The notes: a model not told the origin generated them from the letters alone. Shown: positions 45,381-54,270, counted from the first letter of the stretch. The stretch is 64,000 bases of DNA from Caldicellulosiruptoraceae bacterium PP1 (GCA_041320695.1 JBGGOQ010000005.1:1-64000); one strand, 5' to 3'. Program-made: numbers and translations.

Positions 45381-45758
45381 ATGCAGCTAAATATCTTGTC
45401 ATTACACACCGAATTTCCAAAGGTAAAAATTCAAACCGAGCAGCTTAAGGTTAAGATAAATCAAGATGAGTGTTGGAATGAAAGGAATTTAGGCTCAACA
45501 GCATATTTAATCGAAAGTTCGGCTCAAAGAGGCTATAATGCAGTTTTAAACTTTACAGCAAAAACTGCTCAAAACGGCGATAGATTAAGCCAGATTGAAA
45601 AAGGCGGTAAACCCATAATAGATATATGTGTTGAAGAAGCTTTTGAAAGCATTGACTATAACGTTGATGTAATTCCCAAATCAAAACCTGTGATTTATTT
45701 TGAAGGTGGTACTGTAAATATCGACTTTGAAATGGGCTCGGTTGATGTGAGGGTGTGA
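45381..45758 (+). CDS. yviE: YviE-like DUF6470 protein, short form
   Basis: The position between flgL and fliW and the N-terminal pattern (LNILSLHTEFPKVKIQTEQLKVKI, then ERNLGSTAYLIESSAQRGYNAVL) identify the YviE/DUF6470 family. At 125 residues it is clearly shorter than the roughly 190 residues of Bacillus YviE, and it lacks the middle part. The C-terminal EGGTVNIDFEMGSVDVRV resembles the family's end. Function unknown; flagellar assembly or secretion is inferred from linkage. Confidence 0.8.
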   Translation: MQLNILSLHTEFPKVKIQTEQLKVKINQDECWNERNLGSTAYLIESSAQRGYNAVLNFTAKTAQNGDRLSQIEKGGKPIIDICVEEAFESIDYNVDVIPKSKPVIYFEGGTVNIDFEMGSVDVRV

Positions 45759-45778
45759 AATTAAAAGGGGTAGAGAGA

Positions 45779-46098
45779 ATGGCTAATAAAGTTATTAGAC
45801 CAGAATTAGAAACAATATTGAAAAAATATATTGAAAATTTGAAAAAAACATTGTTGTATTAGATGCATATCTTTTTGGATCATATGTAAAAGGTACTTTT
45901 AATGAGGACAGTGATATCGATATTGCAATTGTTTCAGAACAGTTTACTGGAGATATAATAGAAGATACATTTAGGCTTATGAGATTTAGAAGAGATATTG
46001 ATTTACGAATTGAGCCACATCCATTTACACCAAATGACTTTGTTGATGATAACCCATTGGTTAGTGAAATAAAAAAATATGGTATAAAGATTATATAA
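45779..46098 (+). pseudogene. MNT-type nucleotidyltransferase gene with a frameshift
   Basis: An ATG at 45779 after GGGGTAGAGAG opens a frame that stops at TAG 45860. Adding one A to the A7 run at 45842-45848 restores a protein of about 106 residues with LFGSYVKG..EDSDIDIAIV, the GS-x(n)-DxD active site of minimal nucleotidyltransferases, ending at TAA 46098. Such proteins usually act as MntA antitoxins next to a HEPN toxin; no HEPN gene is adjacent. It interrupts the flagellar operon between yviE and fliW. A sequencing error or slippage in the A run is possible. Confidence 0.7.
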
Positions 46099-46133
46099 AA
46101 TTAAATAATTTATGTATTAAGGAGTAATAGGTT

Positions 46134-46586
46134 ATGTTAATTCAAAAATCAGTTTTACAAACAAGAGTATTTGGAGAGCTTGAGGTTACAGAAGAGAATA
46201 TAATTGTATTTGAAGATGGTATACCAGCTTTTGAAAATCTAAAAAAGTTTATTATAGTTGAGGAAAAAGATAGCCCATTTAAATGGCTACAATCACTTGA
46301 TGATAAGGATATTGCATTTGTTATCATTAATCCATTCGAAGTTGTTCAAAACTATGAATTTGATATACCAGATGAGGTTATAAGTAAATTAGAAATAGAA
46401 AGTATTGAAGATGTTGTAGTCTTCTCAATAGCAGTAATACCAGAGAACATAAAAGAAACACGTATAAATCTAAGAGCTCCAATTATTATAAACGTAAATA
46501 AGAAAAAAGGCATGCAAGTTGTATTAGATGATGAGAGATACCGCATAAGGTTTTATCTATTTCAGAATTCAACTTATGAGAAATGA
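46134..46586 (+). CDS. fliW: Flagellar assembly factor FliW
   Basis: FliW binds flagellin and, when free, sequesters CsrA, linking flagellin export to hag translation. The 150-residue protein has FEDGIPAFENLKKFI, SPFKWLQSLDDKDIAFVIINPF and the end typical of the family. GGAG precedes the ATG at 46134. It is followed by csrA after 11 bases, as in Bacillus. Confidence 0.95.
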   Translation: MLIQKSVLQTRVFGELEVTEENIIVFEDGIPAFENLKKFIIVEEKDSPFKWLQSLDDKDIAFVIINPFEVVQNYEFDIPDEVISKLEIESIEDVVVFSIAVIPENIKETRINLRAPIIINVNKKKGMQVVLDDERYRIRFYLFQNSTYEK

Positions 46587-46597
46587 GGTAAAAAAGC

Positions 46598-46840
46598 ATG
46601 CTTGTGTTAACGAGAAAAGCTGGTGAGCAGGTTTTAATTGCTGATGATATAATAGTTAAAGTTATCAGTATTGAAAAAGATATAGTTCGTATTGGCATTG
46701 AGGCACCAAAGAATGTAAAAGTTTTGAGGTATGAGCTAATTCAAGAGGTAAAAAGCGAAAATGTTGAGGCACTGCAGGGTAAAGAGAGGCTTATGAAGAT
46801 TAAGGATTTGAAAGGGCTTATCAAAGATGATGAGGGATGA
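46598..46840 (+). CDS. csrA: Carbon storage regulator / flagellin translation repressor CsrA
   Basis: The 80-residue protein begins MLVLTRKAGEQVLI and continues IVRIGIEAPKNVKVLRYEL, the CsrA beta-sandwich with RNA-binding residues in strands 1 and 5. In Bacillus it blocks hag translation and is antagonised by FliW. Matching GGA sites are seen in the hag leader at 54346-54388. Here csrA and hag are separated by about 7.5 kb of inserted genes. Confidence 0.96.
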   Translation: MLVLTRKAGEQVLIADDIIVKVISIEKDIVRIGIEAPKNVKVLRYELIQEVKSENVEALQGKERLMKIKDLKGLIKDDEG

Positions 46841-46846
46841 GATTAT

Positions 46847-46892
46847 AAAGGCAGGTTTTATGGGATATTGATTCTAAAAACCTGCCTTTTTG
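46847..46892 (+). terminator. Terminator of the flagellar operon after csrA
   Basis: AAAGGCAGGTTTT (46847-46859) pairs with AAAACCTGCCTTT (46877-46889) around a 17-base loop, followed by T residues. It isolates the flagellar operon from the inserted genes downstream. Confidence 0.85.
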
Positions 46893-46984
46893 ATTTTATG
46901 AGTCTATCGACTGCTTCATTTATCCTTAGAATGCAGGGTATATTACAAAAAATATAAAGTACAGTTTATATTAATAAGCTAAAA

Positions 46985-47611
46985 ATGCAAACATCTTTGG
47001 AAATAGTTTTTTTGTATCTTTGTTTTAATTCTTCAAGTGTAATCAATATTTCAACCATCAGCAAGCAGATTGAAAATGTATCAATAACCACAGTAGAAAA
47101 TTATATTCACTTGCTTGAAAATGCAAATTTGATTTATAGAAGCTTCCCAATTGAATTGGGTGGCAAAAAGATTTTAAAAGCAAAACCAAAAATATATATA
47201 TCAGATCCAGCCATTAGAAATGCAGTCTTAATGATGGAAGAGCTTTTTACAGATAGTAAAGAACTTGGAATTACAGTTGAAACAGCAATTTTTAAGCATG
47301 TATACAATTTTTATAATCAAACAAATGCGAAGGTAGGTTATTTTAGAAAGTCCACTGATAAACAAAAGGAAATTGATATTGTTGTTGAGTTTCCAAATGG
47401 CAAGGCTTTAATCGAAGTAAAATTTAGAGAAGATAGCACACTTCCTGAGAGTGATGCAATTGTAGAGATGAGCCAAAAAGAAAAGGATGTAATCTCAGCA
47501 GTACTTATCACAAAAAGAGCTGAAGATTATGGGAAGGTTCAAATATCAACTAAAGTTCCAATAATAAAAATCCCTGCTTTTGCGTTTATGTATTTGATGG
47601 GTAGAAGATGA
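46985..47611 (+). pseudogene. C-terminal remnant of a DUF4143 AAA ATPase
   Basis: The 208-residue frame contains a winged-helix segment (ISKQIENVSITTVENYIHLLENANLIYR) and a DUF4143 domain with PKIYISDPAIRNAV and EIDIVVEFPNGKALIEVKFRE, a restriction-nuclease-like core. In full-length proteins these follow an AAA domain of about 200 residues with Walker motifs, which is absent here, and no ribosome binding site precedes the first ATG. I therefore read it as a 5'-truncated remnant. It sits at the left edge of the island between csrA and hag. Confidence 0.7.
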
Positions 47612-47633
47612 TTTAAAAATATGCTTTTTGTAG

Positions 47634-47666
47634 GCTATCAGTGATTATTTTTGCTGATAGCTTTTT
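47634..47666 (+). terminator. Terminator before the ATPase-helicase operon
   Basis: GCTATCAG (47634-47641) and CTGATAGC (47654-47661) form an 8-bp stem followed by TTTTT. Confidence 0.75.
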
Positions 47667-47702
47667 ATATTTAAAAAAGTTCTATCAAAAATTGCTTTTA
47701 TC

Positions 47703-47731
47703 TTGTTAAAGTGAAACCAAGGTGGTATAAA
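47703..47731 (+). promoter_or_regulatory. Promoter of the five-gene ATPase-helicase operon
   Basis: TTGTTA (47703-47708) and TATAAA (47726-47731) have a 17-base spacer. It lies 58 bases upstream of the first gene and after a terminator, so the island is an independent sigma-A-type transcription unit. Confidence 0.6.
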
Positions 47732-47788
47732 TAAATTAAAAGCAATTAATTTTGTAAAAATCACCAAAGATGAGGGAGGCGTATTTAT

Positions 47789-48625
47789 ATGAAGCAATCA
47801 TCAAAACTTGAAAATATTATAAAAGAGCTCAAAGAGGGTTTAAAGATATTCAATAAAATAACAGAGATAAAGCCAAATGACAAAGATGTTTTAGAAAAAT
47901 TAGAAAAATTTGTAAGCAATACTTCGAATCTTAATAGTGTATTTGAAACGCTGAATGACATCATAACCAGAGCAAAGGATGTAATTGCTAAAGAAAAGGA
48001 AACGATGGCTGATAATTTTAAATTAATTGAATCTGAACTAATAATGGAGCTAAAAGAAAAAGGTGTTCACTTAAGAGAATGTAGTGATGGTTGGAGAATA
48101 AAAAGCATTCATTTAAAGACAAAACCTCAATATTCGGCTGTTAGCATTTCATACAATAACCAAACAATCATTGATTGGACGAGGGTTAGTTCTAAAGAAG
48201 ATATTAAATCTTTGATAGAAGAGGCGGAAAAATTACTAATTCAATACCTGATGCCTAAGAATGATCTTGTAGATATATTCTGGGATGCATATCAATATGC
48301 AAGGTTTAAGAATGGAAAGGATATTATGAGCATTTTGGATTTTTATACAGAAGTAAGATTAATTCAGCTAAGAAGATATTTGGAGAAAAACAAACCTGAT
48401 GCTAAGATAACAAAGTATATAGAGTTTCCCAAATGGGCTTTTTTGTATAATTTAGATATATACAGGAGCATATGGAATGAGGTACCCAAAAACAAACGGA
48501 TTGCCTTGCAAACTGGCAGTATGCAAGAAACAATGCAGGGAAAAGGGATGTATGTAAACGGACTTAATCCTGATGATGATTACAAGATAATGTGTTATGT
48601 TTATGAAGTAAAAGAAGGTGTTTAA
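47789..48625 (+). CDS. Unrecognised protein, first gene of the ATPase-helicase island
   Basis: The 278-residue protein has a charged helical N-terminal half (about 1-100), rich in Lys and Glu with heptad-like spacing, that is likely a coiled coil. A mixed region with DGWRIKSIHLKTKPQYSAVSIS follows, then a helical C-terminal half with several aromatic residues (DIFWDAYQYARFKNGKDIM). No Walker, nuclease or membrane motif is visible. GGGAGGCG precedes the ATG. It is three bases from the next gene and clearly part of the operon. It occupies the position of a system-specific accessory or sensor subunit, but I do not recognise a family and it does not look like TerB. Confidence 0.7.
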   Translation: MKQSSKLENIIKELKEGLKIFNKITEIKPNDKDVLEKLEKFVSNTSNLNSVFETLNDIITRAKDVIAKEKETMADNFKLIESELIMELKEKGVHLRECSDGWRIKSIHLKTKPQYSAVSISYNNQTIIDWTRVSSKEDIKSLIEEAEKLLIQYLMPKNDLVDIFWDAYQYARFKNGKDIMSILDFYTEVRLIQLRRYLEKNKPDAKITKYIEFPKWAFLYNLDIYRSIWNEVPKNKRIALQTGSMQETMQGKGMYVNGLNPDDDYKIMCYVYEVKEGV

Positions 48626-48628
48626 AAA

Positions 48629-49783
48629 ATGCAAGTGATAAGCAAGGATAGTATTATATCTTCACTTGAGAAAATTGCTCAGAATGGGACAGATGATGTT
48701 GAGATTGCAGATTTGATTGATGTTGGGGATCAGGATTATATGAACTATTTGGAAAACGAAGTGATTGAAAATCTTATAGCAAAAGGTGGAGCAACATGTA
48801 AATTTATTGAAGGTGCTTATGGTGCTGGAAAAACTCATCTTTTAAATCTCATTTACAAAAAAGCTTTATCAAAAGGTATGCTGGTTGCATTTACAACTCT
48901 AGACAGTGCTATTTCGTTGACTGATTGGAAACTGGTGGTTGAGTACATCTTAGAAAATGTCGAATACAGGCATGAAGGAATAACATACAAATCACTGCCG
49001 GAGATTTTAGCTTTTGCAGGAGAAAAACTTGTAAATGAGAAACAAAAAGAGATTTTAAAGTCAGCAAAATTGCCCTCTACAAGTTTTAAAAATGCCATTT
49101 TGCTTGCTCTTAATAAAAAGAATTTGAATAGTGAGGCATGGGAAGTTGTAAAAGAGTATCTGGTTGGTCGAAAAGTCAATGTTCAAACCTTTAAAAGAAT
49201 AGGAATTAATAACATAAGGGCAAGTTTGAGCAAGTCTAATGCAGAGAATATTTTAAAAACAGCTTTATCATCTTTACATATTTTAGGTTTTAAAGGGGTT
49301 GTATTGTTGTTTGATGAAAATGAGAGAACTCTTTCTGGTTTTGGAGAGAGAATTTCAAGGCATAATCAGCTTGCAGCAAATCTTATGCGACGATTAATAG
49401 ATGGATGTTCAAATGGTGCTTTGGAAGGGGTTTTGATAATATTTTCGGTTTTACCTGATTTTATATCACAGGTTGCAAGTAGGTATGAGGCTTTAGCTCA
49501 GCGTTTGCAAATAGTTAAAGGTGAAAATAAATCGATTGGTTGGCGTATTCCATTTCAAAAGGTTGACTCTGTTAATACAATGAGAGACAACCAACAGATT
49601 TTTATGGTTAGAATGGTTGAGGCTTATTTGAGAATGGCTAAAAATTTTGGCATCTTAAATGATGATTTTAAAAAACAAGTCATAGATACATGTAGTATGG
49701 TGCTGAAAAGGAATATAAGCTCGGGCTATAAACGAGAACTGGCAAAGACTATTGCTACTATGATATTGGAAAGGATGAGATAA
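48629..49783 (+). CDS. BrxD/DUF2791-like P-loop ATPase, first of three
   Basis: The 384-residue protein has Walker A GAYGAGKTH (residues about 62-70) and Walker B LLFDENE (about 226-232). The roughly 165-residue gap between them, much longer than in ordinary AAA proteins, recurs in the next two proteins and is typical of DUF2791 ATPases such as BrxD of BREX. The N-terminus (LEKIAQNGTDDVE..IDVG) aligns by eye with the next protein. A QRL motif (EALAQRLQI) that may provide an arginine finger follows the sensor strand LIIFSVLPD. In known relatives it energises or loads a helicase. Confidence 0.78.
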   Translation: MQVISKDSIISSLEKIAQNGTDDVEIADLIDVGDQDYMNYLENEVIENLIAKGGATCKFIEGAYGAGKTHLLNLIYKKALSKGMLVAFTTLDSAISLTDWKLVVEYILENVEYRHEGITYKSLPEILAFAGEKLVNEKQKEILKSAKLPSTSFKNAILLALNKKNLNSEAWEVVKEYLVGRKVNVQTFKRIGINNIRASLSKSNAENILKTALSSLHILGFKGVVLLFDENERTLSGFGERISRHNQLAANLMRRLIDGCSNGALEGVLIIFSVLPDFISQVASRYEALAQRLQIVKGENKSIGWRIPFQKVDSVNTMRDNQQIFMVRMVEAYLRMAKNFGILNDDFKKQVIDTCSMVLKRNISSGYKRELAKTIATMILERMR

Positions 49784-49784
49784 A

Positions 49785-51005
49785 TTGGACAAGGACTTAT
49801 TTTTAAGAGCATTATATACCATGGCACAACACGGAACGGCACCAGCTGAAGGGTGTAAGTTTATTGGTGTTGGATATGAAAATTTTTTTGAAGCCATTAA
49901 ACAAAAATATTTTTATGAGCAGTTTGGTCGAAACATTTGCTCGCAGAAGTTTGTTGTAGGGCCATATGGTTCTGGCAAGACACATTTTTTGCGGCATTTA
50001 ATGGAAATAGCAAGGGATGAAAATTGTGTTACTTCTGAAACTGCTTTGAATAGGGATATAGATTTTTCTGATAAGCTTCTGATATACAGTGAAGTTGTGC
50101 GAAATATAAAAGCACCTTTACAGAAAAATGAGGGTTTAAGTGAGTTTTTAAGATATACACTGAACAGTATGATAAATGATACTAAAAATCCTCAGTATTT
50201 AAAAGAAAGATTTTCAAAAGATATTAATGATAGCAGATTTAAATCAAGGGAATTTGGAAAGGTGCTAAAATTAGCATTGATTTCTTATATTAATAATGAT
50301 ATTTCAACCTTTGATTTGTGCTGTGATTATTTATTAGGTAATATCTCAGACAATAAGCTATGTAAAGAATTAGGTATACCAAAAGTGACAAAATCAGCAC
50401 AAAATAAGCGAGCAGAGGATATGCTTTTTTCTCTTTTTCAGTTTGTTTATTATATCGGTTATAGAGGAATAATTGTTGGCTTTGATGAAGCCGAGCAGAG
50501 CTTTAATGTGGACAGAAAAAAACTTGCTAAGATTTTTGCAACATTACGCTCTTTATTGGATGCAGTTGTTAATTTAAAAGATGCATCTGCTTTAATTATA
50601 TATGCTATGACAAACGATGTTTATGAGGAAATGAATAAATACCCAGCTTTGCAGCAAAGGCTTTCAAGCCCATATGACAAAGATTTTTTCAGTGGAAATA
50701 TTTTGGCTCCAGTTATTGATCTTACAAGGCTTGACTCGATTGACTTATCAAAGAAGATAGCTATGAAGATTTCAGATGTATTTTATGATACTTTCAAAGA
50801 CCAGATTAGCATTTCAAAAAATGAGCTACTAAAAAAGGCTGATGAGATATCAGGTGAAATTATAAGAAGAGGTGTTTCAAGCTCAAACAAGCGTGAAATA
50901 ACAAAGGCTGTTTGCACATGTTTATTGGGAGTTCTTGAAGGTAGAGAGTGTAATAGTAACATTTTAGAAATAAATACACAAAACATATATGAAGATGAGG
51001 TATAA
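49785..51005 (+). CDS. BrxD/DUF2791-like P-loop ATPase, second of three
   Basis: The 406-residue paralogue has Walker A GPYGSGKTH (about 58-66), Walker B VGFDEAE (about 231-237), a sensor-like LIIYAMTND and PALQQRLSS. It shares with the preceding protein the N-terminal pattern A-Q-x-G-T...I-x-V-G and the His after the P-loop Thr. Start is TTG at 49785, one base after the previous stop, following AAGGATGAG. Both catalytic motifs are intact, so it is probably an active ATPase rather than a decoy. Confidence 0.78.
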   Translation: MDKDLFLRALYTMAQHGTAPAEGCKFIGVGYENFFEAIKQKYFYEQFGRNICSQKFVVGPYGSGKTHFLRHLMEIARDENCVTSETALNRDIDFSDKLLIYSEVVRNIKAPLQKNEGLSEFLRYTLNSMINDTKNPQYLKERFSKDINDSRFKSREFGKVLKLALISYINNDISTFDLCCDYLLGNISDNKLCKELGIPKVTKSAQNKRAEDMLFSLFQFVYYIGYRGIIVGFDEAEQSFNVDRKKLAKIFATLRSLLDAVVNLKDASALIIYAMTNDVYEEMNKYPALQQRLSSPYDKDFFSGNILAPVIDLTRLDSIDLSKKIAMKISDVFYDTFKDQISISKNELLKKADEISGEIIRRGVSSSNKREITKAVCTCLLGVLEGRECNSNILEINTQNIYEDEV

Positions 51006-51010
51006 AGGAC

Positions 51011-52168
51011 ATGGTGAAAGACGATATCGCATTTAAAAAATTGAGGATTATTGAATCGCTCAGATTTGGATTGGTGCCAGAGTATTACATAGACCAGCTT
51101 ACAATAGGCTTTGAAAAGATAAAAGATGTTACAGATAAGATATTAAGAAAATGTGAAGCTTTTATGCCTGTTGGATTTCAAGTATGTGGTGAATATGGCT
51201 GTGGGAAAAGTCATACCTTATCTGTTATGAGATATATAGCAAGAAAAGAAGGGTTTTTTACTTTAAAAGTGGAAGTTGATGGTGAAGGTGTGAGTCTTTC
51301 TAATCCAACAAAACTTTTGAACATGCTGTTTTTGAGTGTTAATGACAATGACATATATTCTGACTATCCAATAGTAAGTCTTTTTTTAAAGGCTTTGATG
51401 CTGAAAAATAGCAGCTTTGATAAACTAAAAAGATTTGAAACAATCGAAAAATACCTGCATGTTATATCAGCTTTGGCAGAGCTTGGTTTAGTGGATGAGT
51501 ATTCTTATTTTATAGAATCACTTTTTTCATGCTCTGATGAGGTAAGTGCAACTGATGTGAATAAAATACTTTCAGAAGCTTTGAGATATTCAGGTCATTC
51601 AAATTTAAAACTAAAAACTCTTATTAGCAGAAAAGTAGATGAAAGATATTTGGATTTTATTGAGGCTTTAGCAGAAATTGCCACTTTAGTAGCTGCAGCT
51701 GGTTATAAAGGGCTTGTTGTTACAATTGACGAGTATGAGGTTGAGAGAATAAAAAATCCCAGCAATTATAAACTAGTTCAAAATATGCTGCAGATAATCG
51801 GACAATATCTGATGGGTAAATTGAATATTCCAAAAGCTCCACTTTGTATAATCTTTTCAGCAATAAACCAGGGTGGTGAAAAGGGTGATCCAGACATCAC
51901 AAGATATATTTCCAAAACACCTGAAAATATGTTTGAGGTGACAAGGTGGAGTGAGCATCATAAGATAGAACTTCTGAAAAAGCTACATGTTCTTTACTGT
52001 GAAACTTATCAATTGTGGTCTGAATTTAGTTTAAACACAGGGGAAACTCTTACAAAGCTCATAGAAAGTAAGGTTCCTAACAGTGAGAGCAGGCAAATTC
52101 GTTCGATTATAAAATGGTATTTGACACTTTTGGATTTGCAGTATGGTCCCCCAGGCAAAAGTAGGTGA
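51011..52168 (+). CDS. BrxD/DUF2791-like P-loop ATPase, third of three
   Basis: The 385-residue protein has Walker A GEYGCGKSH (about 59-67) and Walker B VTIDEYE (about 236-242). Its start (RIIESLRFGLVPEYYIDQLTIGFEK) is the closest of the three to the BrxD N-terminal pattern. It lacks the QRL motif of the other two, so it may occupy a different position in a mixed ring. Ser instead of Thr ends its P-loop. The stop overlaps the GTG preceding the helicase gene. Confidence 0.8.
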   Translation: MVKDDIAFKKLRIIESLRFGLVPEYYIDQLTIGFEKIKDVTDKILRKCEAFMPVGFQVCGEYGCGKSHTLSVMRYIARKEGFFTLKVEVDGEGVSLSNPTKLLNMLFLSVNDNDIYSDYPIVSLFLKALMLKNSSFDKLKRFETIEKYLHVISALAELGLVDEYSYFIESLFSCSDEVSATDVNKILSEALRYSGHSNLKLKTLISRKVDERYLDFIEALAEIATLVAAAGYKGLVVTIDEYEVERIKNPSNYKLVQNMLQIIGQYLMGKLNIPKAPLCIIFSAINQGGEKGDPDITRYISKTPENMFEVTRWSEHHKIELLKKLHVLYCETYQLWSEFSLNTGETLTKLIESKVPNSESRQIRSIIKWYLTLLDLQYGPPGKSR

Positions 52169-52176
52169 TAAGCAAG

Positions 52177-54270
52177 ATGGATAATAGTTATTTAGAAGAT
52201 CTTGCTATAAAAAATCAGCTTTCCTCAACATGGGATATGTTTTTTGGAAGCTACGGTAGGCTAAAAGATGTTCAAAGAAGGGCAATTCCCAAAATACTTG
52301 AGGGGAAGGATATTTTAATATGCTCACCTACTGCGAGCGGTAAAACAGAAGCGGCATGTGCACCTTTAATTGAGACTTTAAAGTCAAGATTCAAGGTTTG
52401 GACAATTTTATATATATGCCCAACAAGAGCACTGGTTAACGATATCTATGAAAGGCTTTATTCACGGCTTGTATACTATGGTATTGAGATATTAAGAAAA
52501 ACAGGAGATTATCAATCAGAATTTAAAACCATTCCAAATATACTAATTACAACACCAGAGTCATTTGACAGTATGATGTGTAGAGGAAGACTTAAAAATG
52601 GCTTTGGGCATATTTTATCTTGTGTTTATGCAGTTATTTTAGATGAGGTGCACCTTTTGTATGGTAGCTCAAGAGGTGAACAGGTAAGGTGGCTGATTGA
52701 AAGATTGAGAAGGCTAAAAACTCAGGCATTTAAAGAAAAATGGTGTGATGATGAAAAGATTCAGATTGCTGCAATGAGTGCTACAATGAAAGACACTGAG
52801 AAGATATTGAAGTATTATATTCCTAATGGCGAGATAGTAAAAGCTGAAGGAAAAAGAGAGATAAATCTAATTTCAGATGAAATTGTTTCGATTGATGAGG
52901 TAATATATAAGTATTTTTGCAGTGCTGATTTTCAAAACAGGTTTAAAAAGATACTGATTTTTTCTAATTCAAGAAACAGAGTTGATGCTCTAGCAGCAGA
53001 ACTCAGAAACATTTTAAGAAATTCAAACTACCAAATTGTATCTCATCATGGAAGTTTGACAAGGCCTGAAAGAGAAGAAACAGAAGAAATTTTAAAAAGA
53101 CAAGAAAGGGTTATAGCAGTTTCATCTTCTACCTTTGAAATAGGAATAGATATTGGTTCAATCGATCTGGTTGTTTTGGAAGAACCACCGCTTGACATTA
53201 ACAGCTTTCTTCAAAGAATTGGTCGTGGAAACAGGAAAAACGAAAAAATAGATATACTTTTATGTGCTGAAAGTGATGCTCAAAGGTTAATTCAAAGAGC
53301 TATGCTTTTTTGTGCACAAAATGGAATTCTTTTCAATACAGCATCTGGTGATATTTTTCATGTTATTATTCAGCAGATAATCTCATACATATTTCAGTCA
53401 AAAGATTTGAAACGAAGCAAAAATGCATTAAAAAGCGTAGTTGAATCTTGTTTAAAATATCATTTTGAAGATTTATCAGTTGAGAATGATATTATAGATA
53501 ATCTAATTTTAAGCGGTCAGCTTGTAGAAGCAGACGATGGCAGACTAACAGTAAACAAGGATTGGCTTGATAAGTTTTCGAATGGGCAAATTCATTCAAC
53601 CATCAGATTTGCAAGTGGAATGTCAATTTATGATTTTGAAAAGAACAAGGTTTTAGCAATAAATATTCAAGATTTTCAGAATAAAAAGATTAAAATAACA
53701 GGTGAAAGCAAAGAGATAATAGATGTTCGAAAAAATAGTATAATTGTTAAAAATTCATCTGAGAGGTTTGATAGCGGTGTTTTGAGTTATGTACCATATG
53801 AAACTGTATTTTTTAACATGCAGCCATATGCAATAAGGTCATATTTGAATTTAGAAGATCATGTTTTTCATTACATTACAGAAGATAATATGGTATATGT
53901 CTTTCATTTAGGTTCAACACAAAGGGAATTTTTTATAAAGTTATTGATGAGGATGTTGAATTTAAAGGGCATTGAAGCTGTTAACCCGTTTTTTGTGCAG
54001 TTTAATAAAAGCAATTACAAAGAAGTTATTGCTTCTTTGAAAAATCTAAACTGTTACCCAATGCTTGAATTTATAGAAAAAGACATTGAGTGGATAGAAA
54101 AAGCTCTCAAAATCAACCCTTACAGCAAACTGCTCCCAATAAAAATCAGGGTAAAAGAAATAGTTAGGATTATAAACTTAGAAGATGAAATAAAACTATT
54201 TAAAAAGGTTGAATTTCAAGATATTACAGATACACAATTAGCAATGAATCTTGAAAAATTAATTAGCTAA
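52177..54270 (+). CDS. Lhr/BrxHI-like superfamily 2 DNA helicase
   Basis: The 697-residue protein has all SF2 motifs: Q-like VQRRAIP, motif I CSPTASGKTEAA (about 50-60), Ia CPTRALVNDIYERL, Ib TTPESFD, II LDEVHLLYG (about 155), III MSATMKD, IV IFSNSRN, V SSSTFEIGIDIGSID and VI LQRIGRGNRK (about 349). DEVH with SRGEQ and the long C-terminal region resemble Lhr-type helicases and BrxHI. ATG 52177 follows GTAGGTGA at a spacing of 8-10 bases; a GTG at 52165 lies in that site. It is the last gene of the operon. Confidence 0.85.
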   Translation: MDNSYLEDLAIKNQLSSTWDMFFGSYGRLKDVQRRAIPKILEGKDILICSPTASGKTEAACAPLIETLKSRFKVWTILYICPTRALVNDIYERLYSRLVYYGIEILRKTGDYQSEFKTIPNILITTPESFDSMMCRGRLKNGFGHILSCVYAVILDEVHLLYGSSRGEQVRWLIERLRRLKTQAFKEKWCDDEKIQIAAMSATMKDTEKILKYYIPNGEIVKAEGKREINLISDEIVSIDEVIYKYFCSADFQNRFKKILIFSNSRNRVDALAAELRNILRNSNYQIVSHHGSLTRPEREETEEILKRQERVIAVSSSTFEIGIDIGSIDLVVLEEPPLDINSFLQRIGRGNRKNEKIDILLCAESDAQRLIQRAMLFCAQNGILFNTASGDIFHVIIQQIISYIFQSKDLKRSKNALKSVVESCLKYHFEDLSVENDIIDNLILSGQLVEADDGRLTVNKDWLDKFSNGQIHSTIRFASGMSIYDFEKNKVLAINIQDFQNKKIKITGESKEIIDVRKNSIIVKNSSERFDSGVLSYVPYETVFFNMQPYAIRSYLNLEDHVFHYITEDNMVYVFHLGSTQREFFIKLLMRMLNLKGIEAVNPFFVQFNKSNYKEVIASLKNLNCYPMLEFIEKDIEWIEKALKINPYSKLLPIKIRVKEIVRIINLEDEIKLFKKVEFQDITDTQLAMNLEKLIS

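Noticed and set aside
47703..54270. Complete BREX or DISARM system
   Set aside because: No methyltransferase, PglZ, BrxA/B/C/L or PLD gene is present; only the ATPase and helicase parts resemble BREX components.
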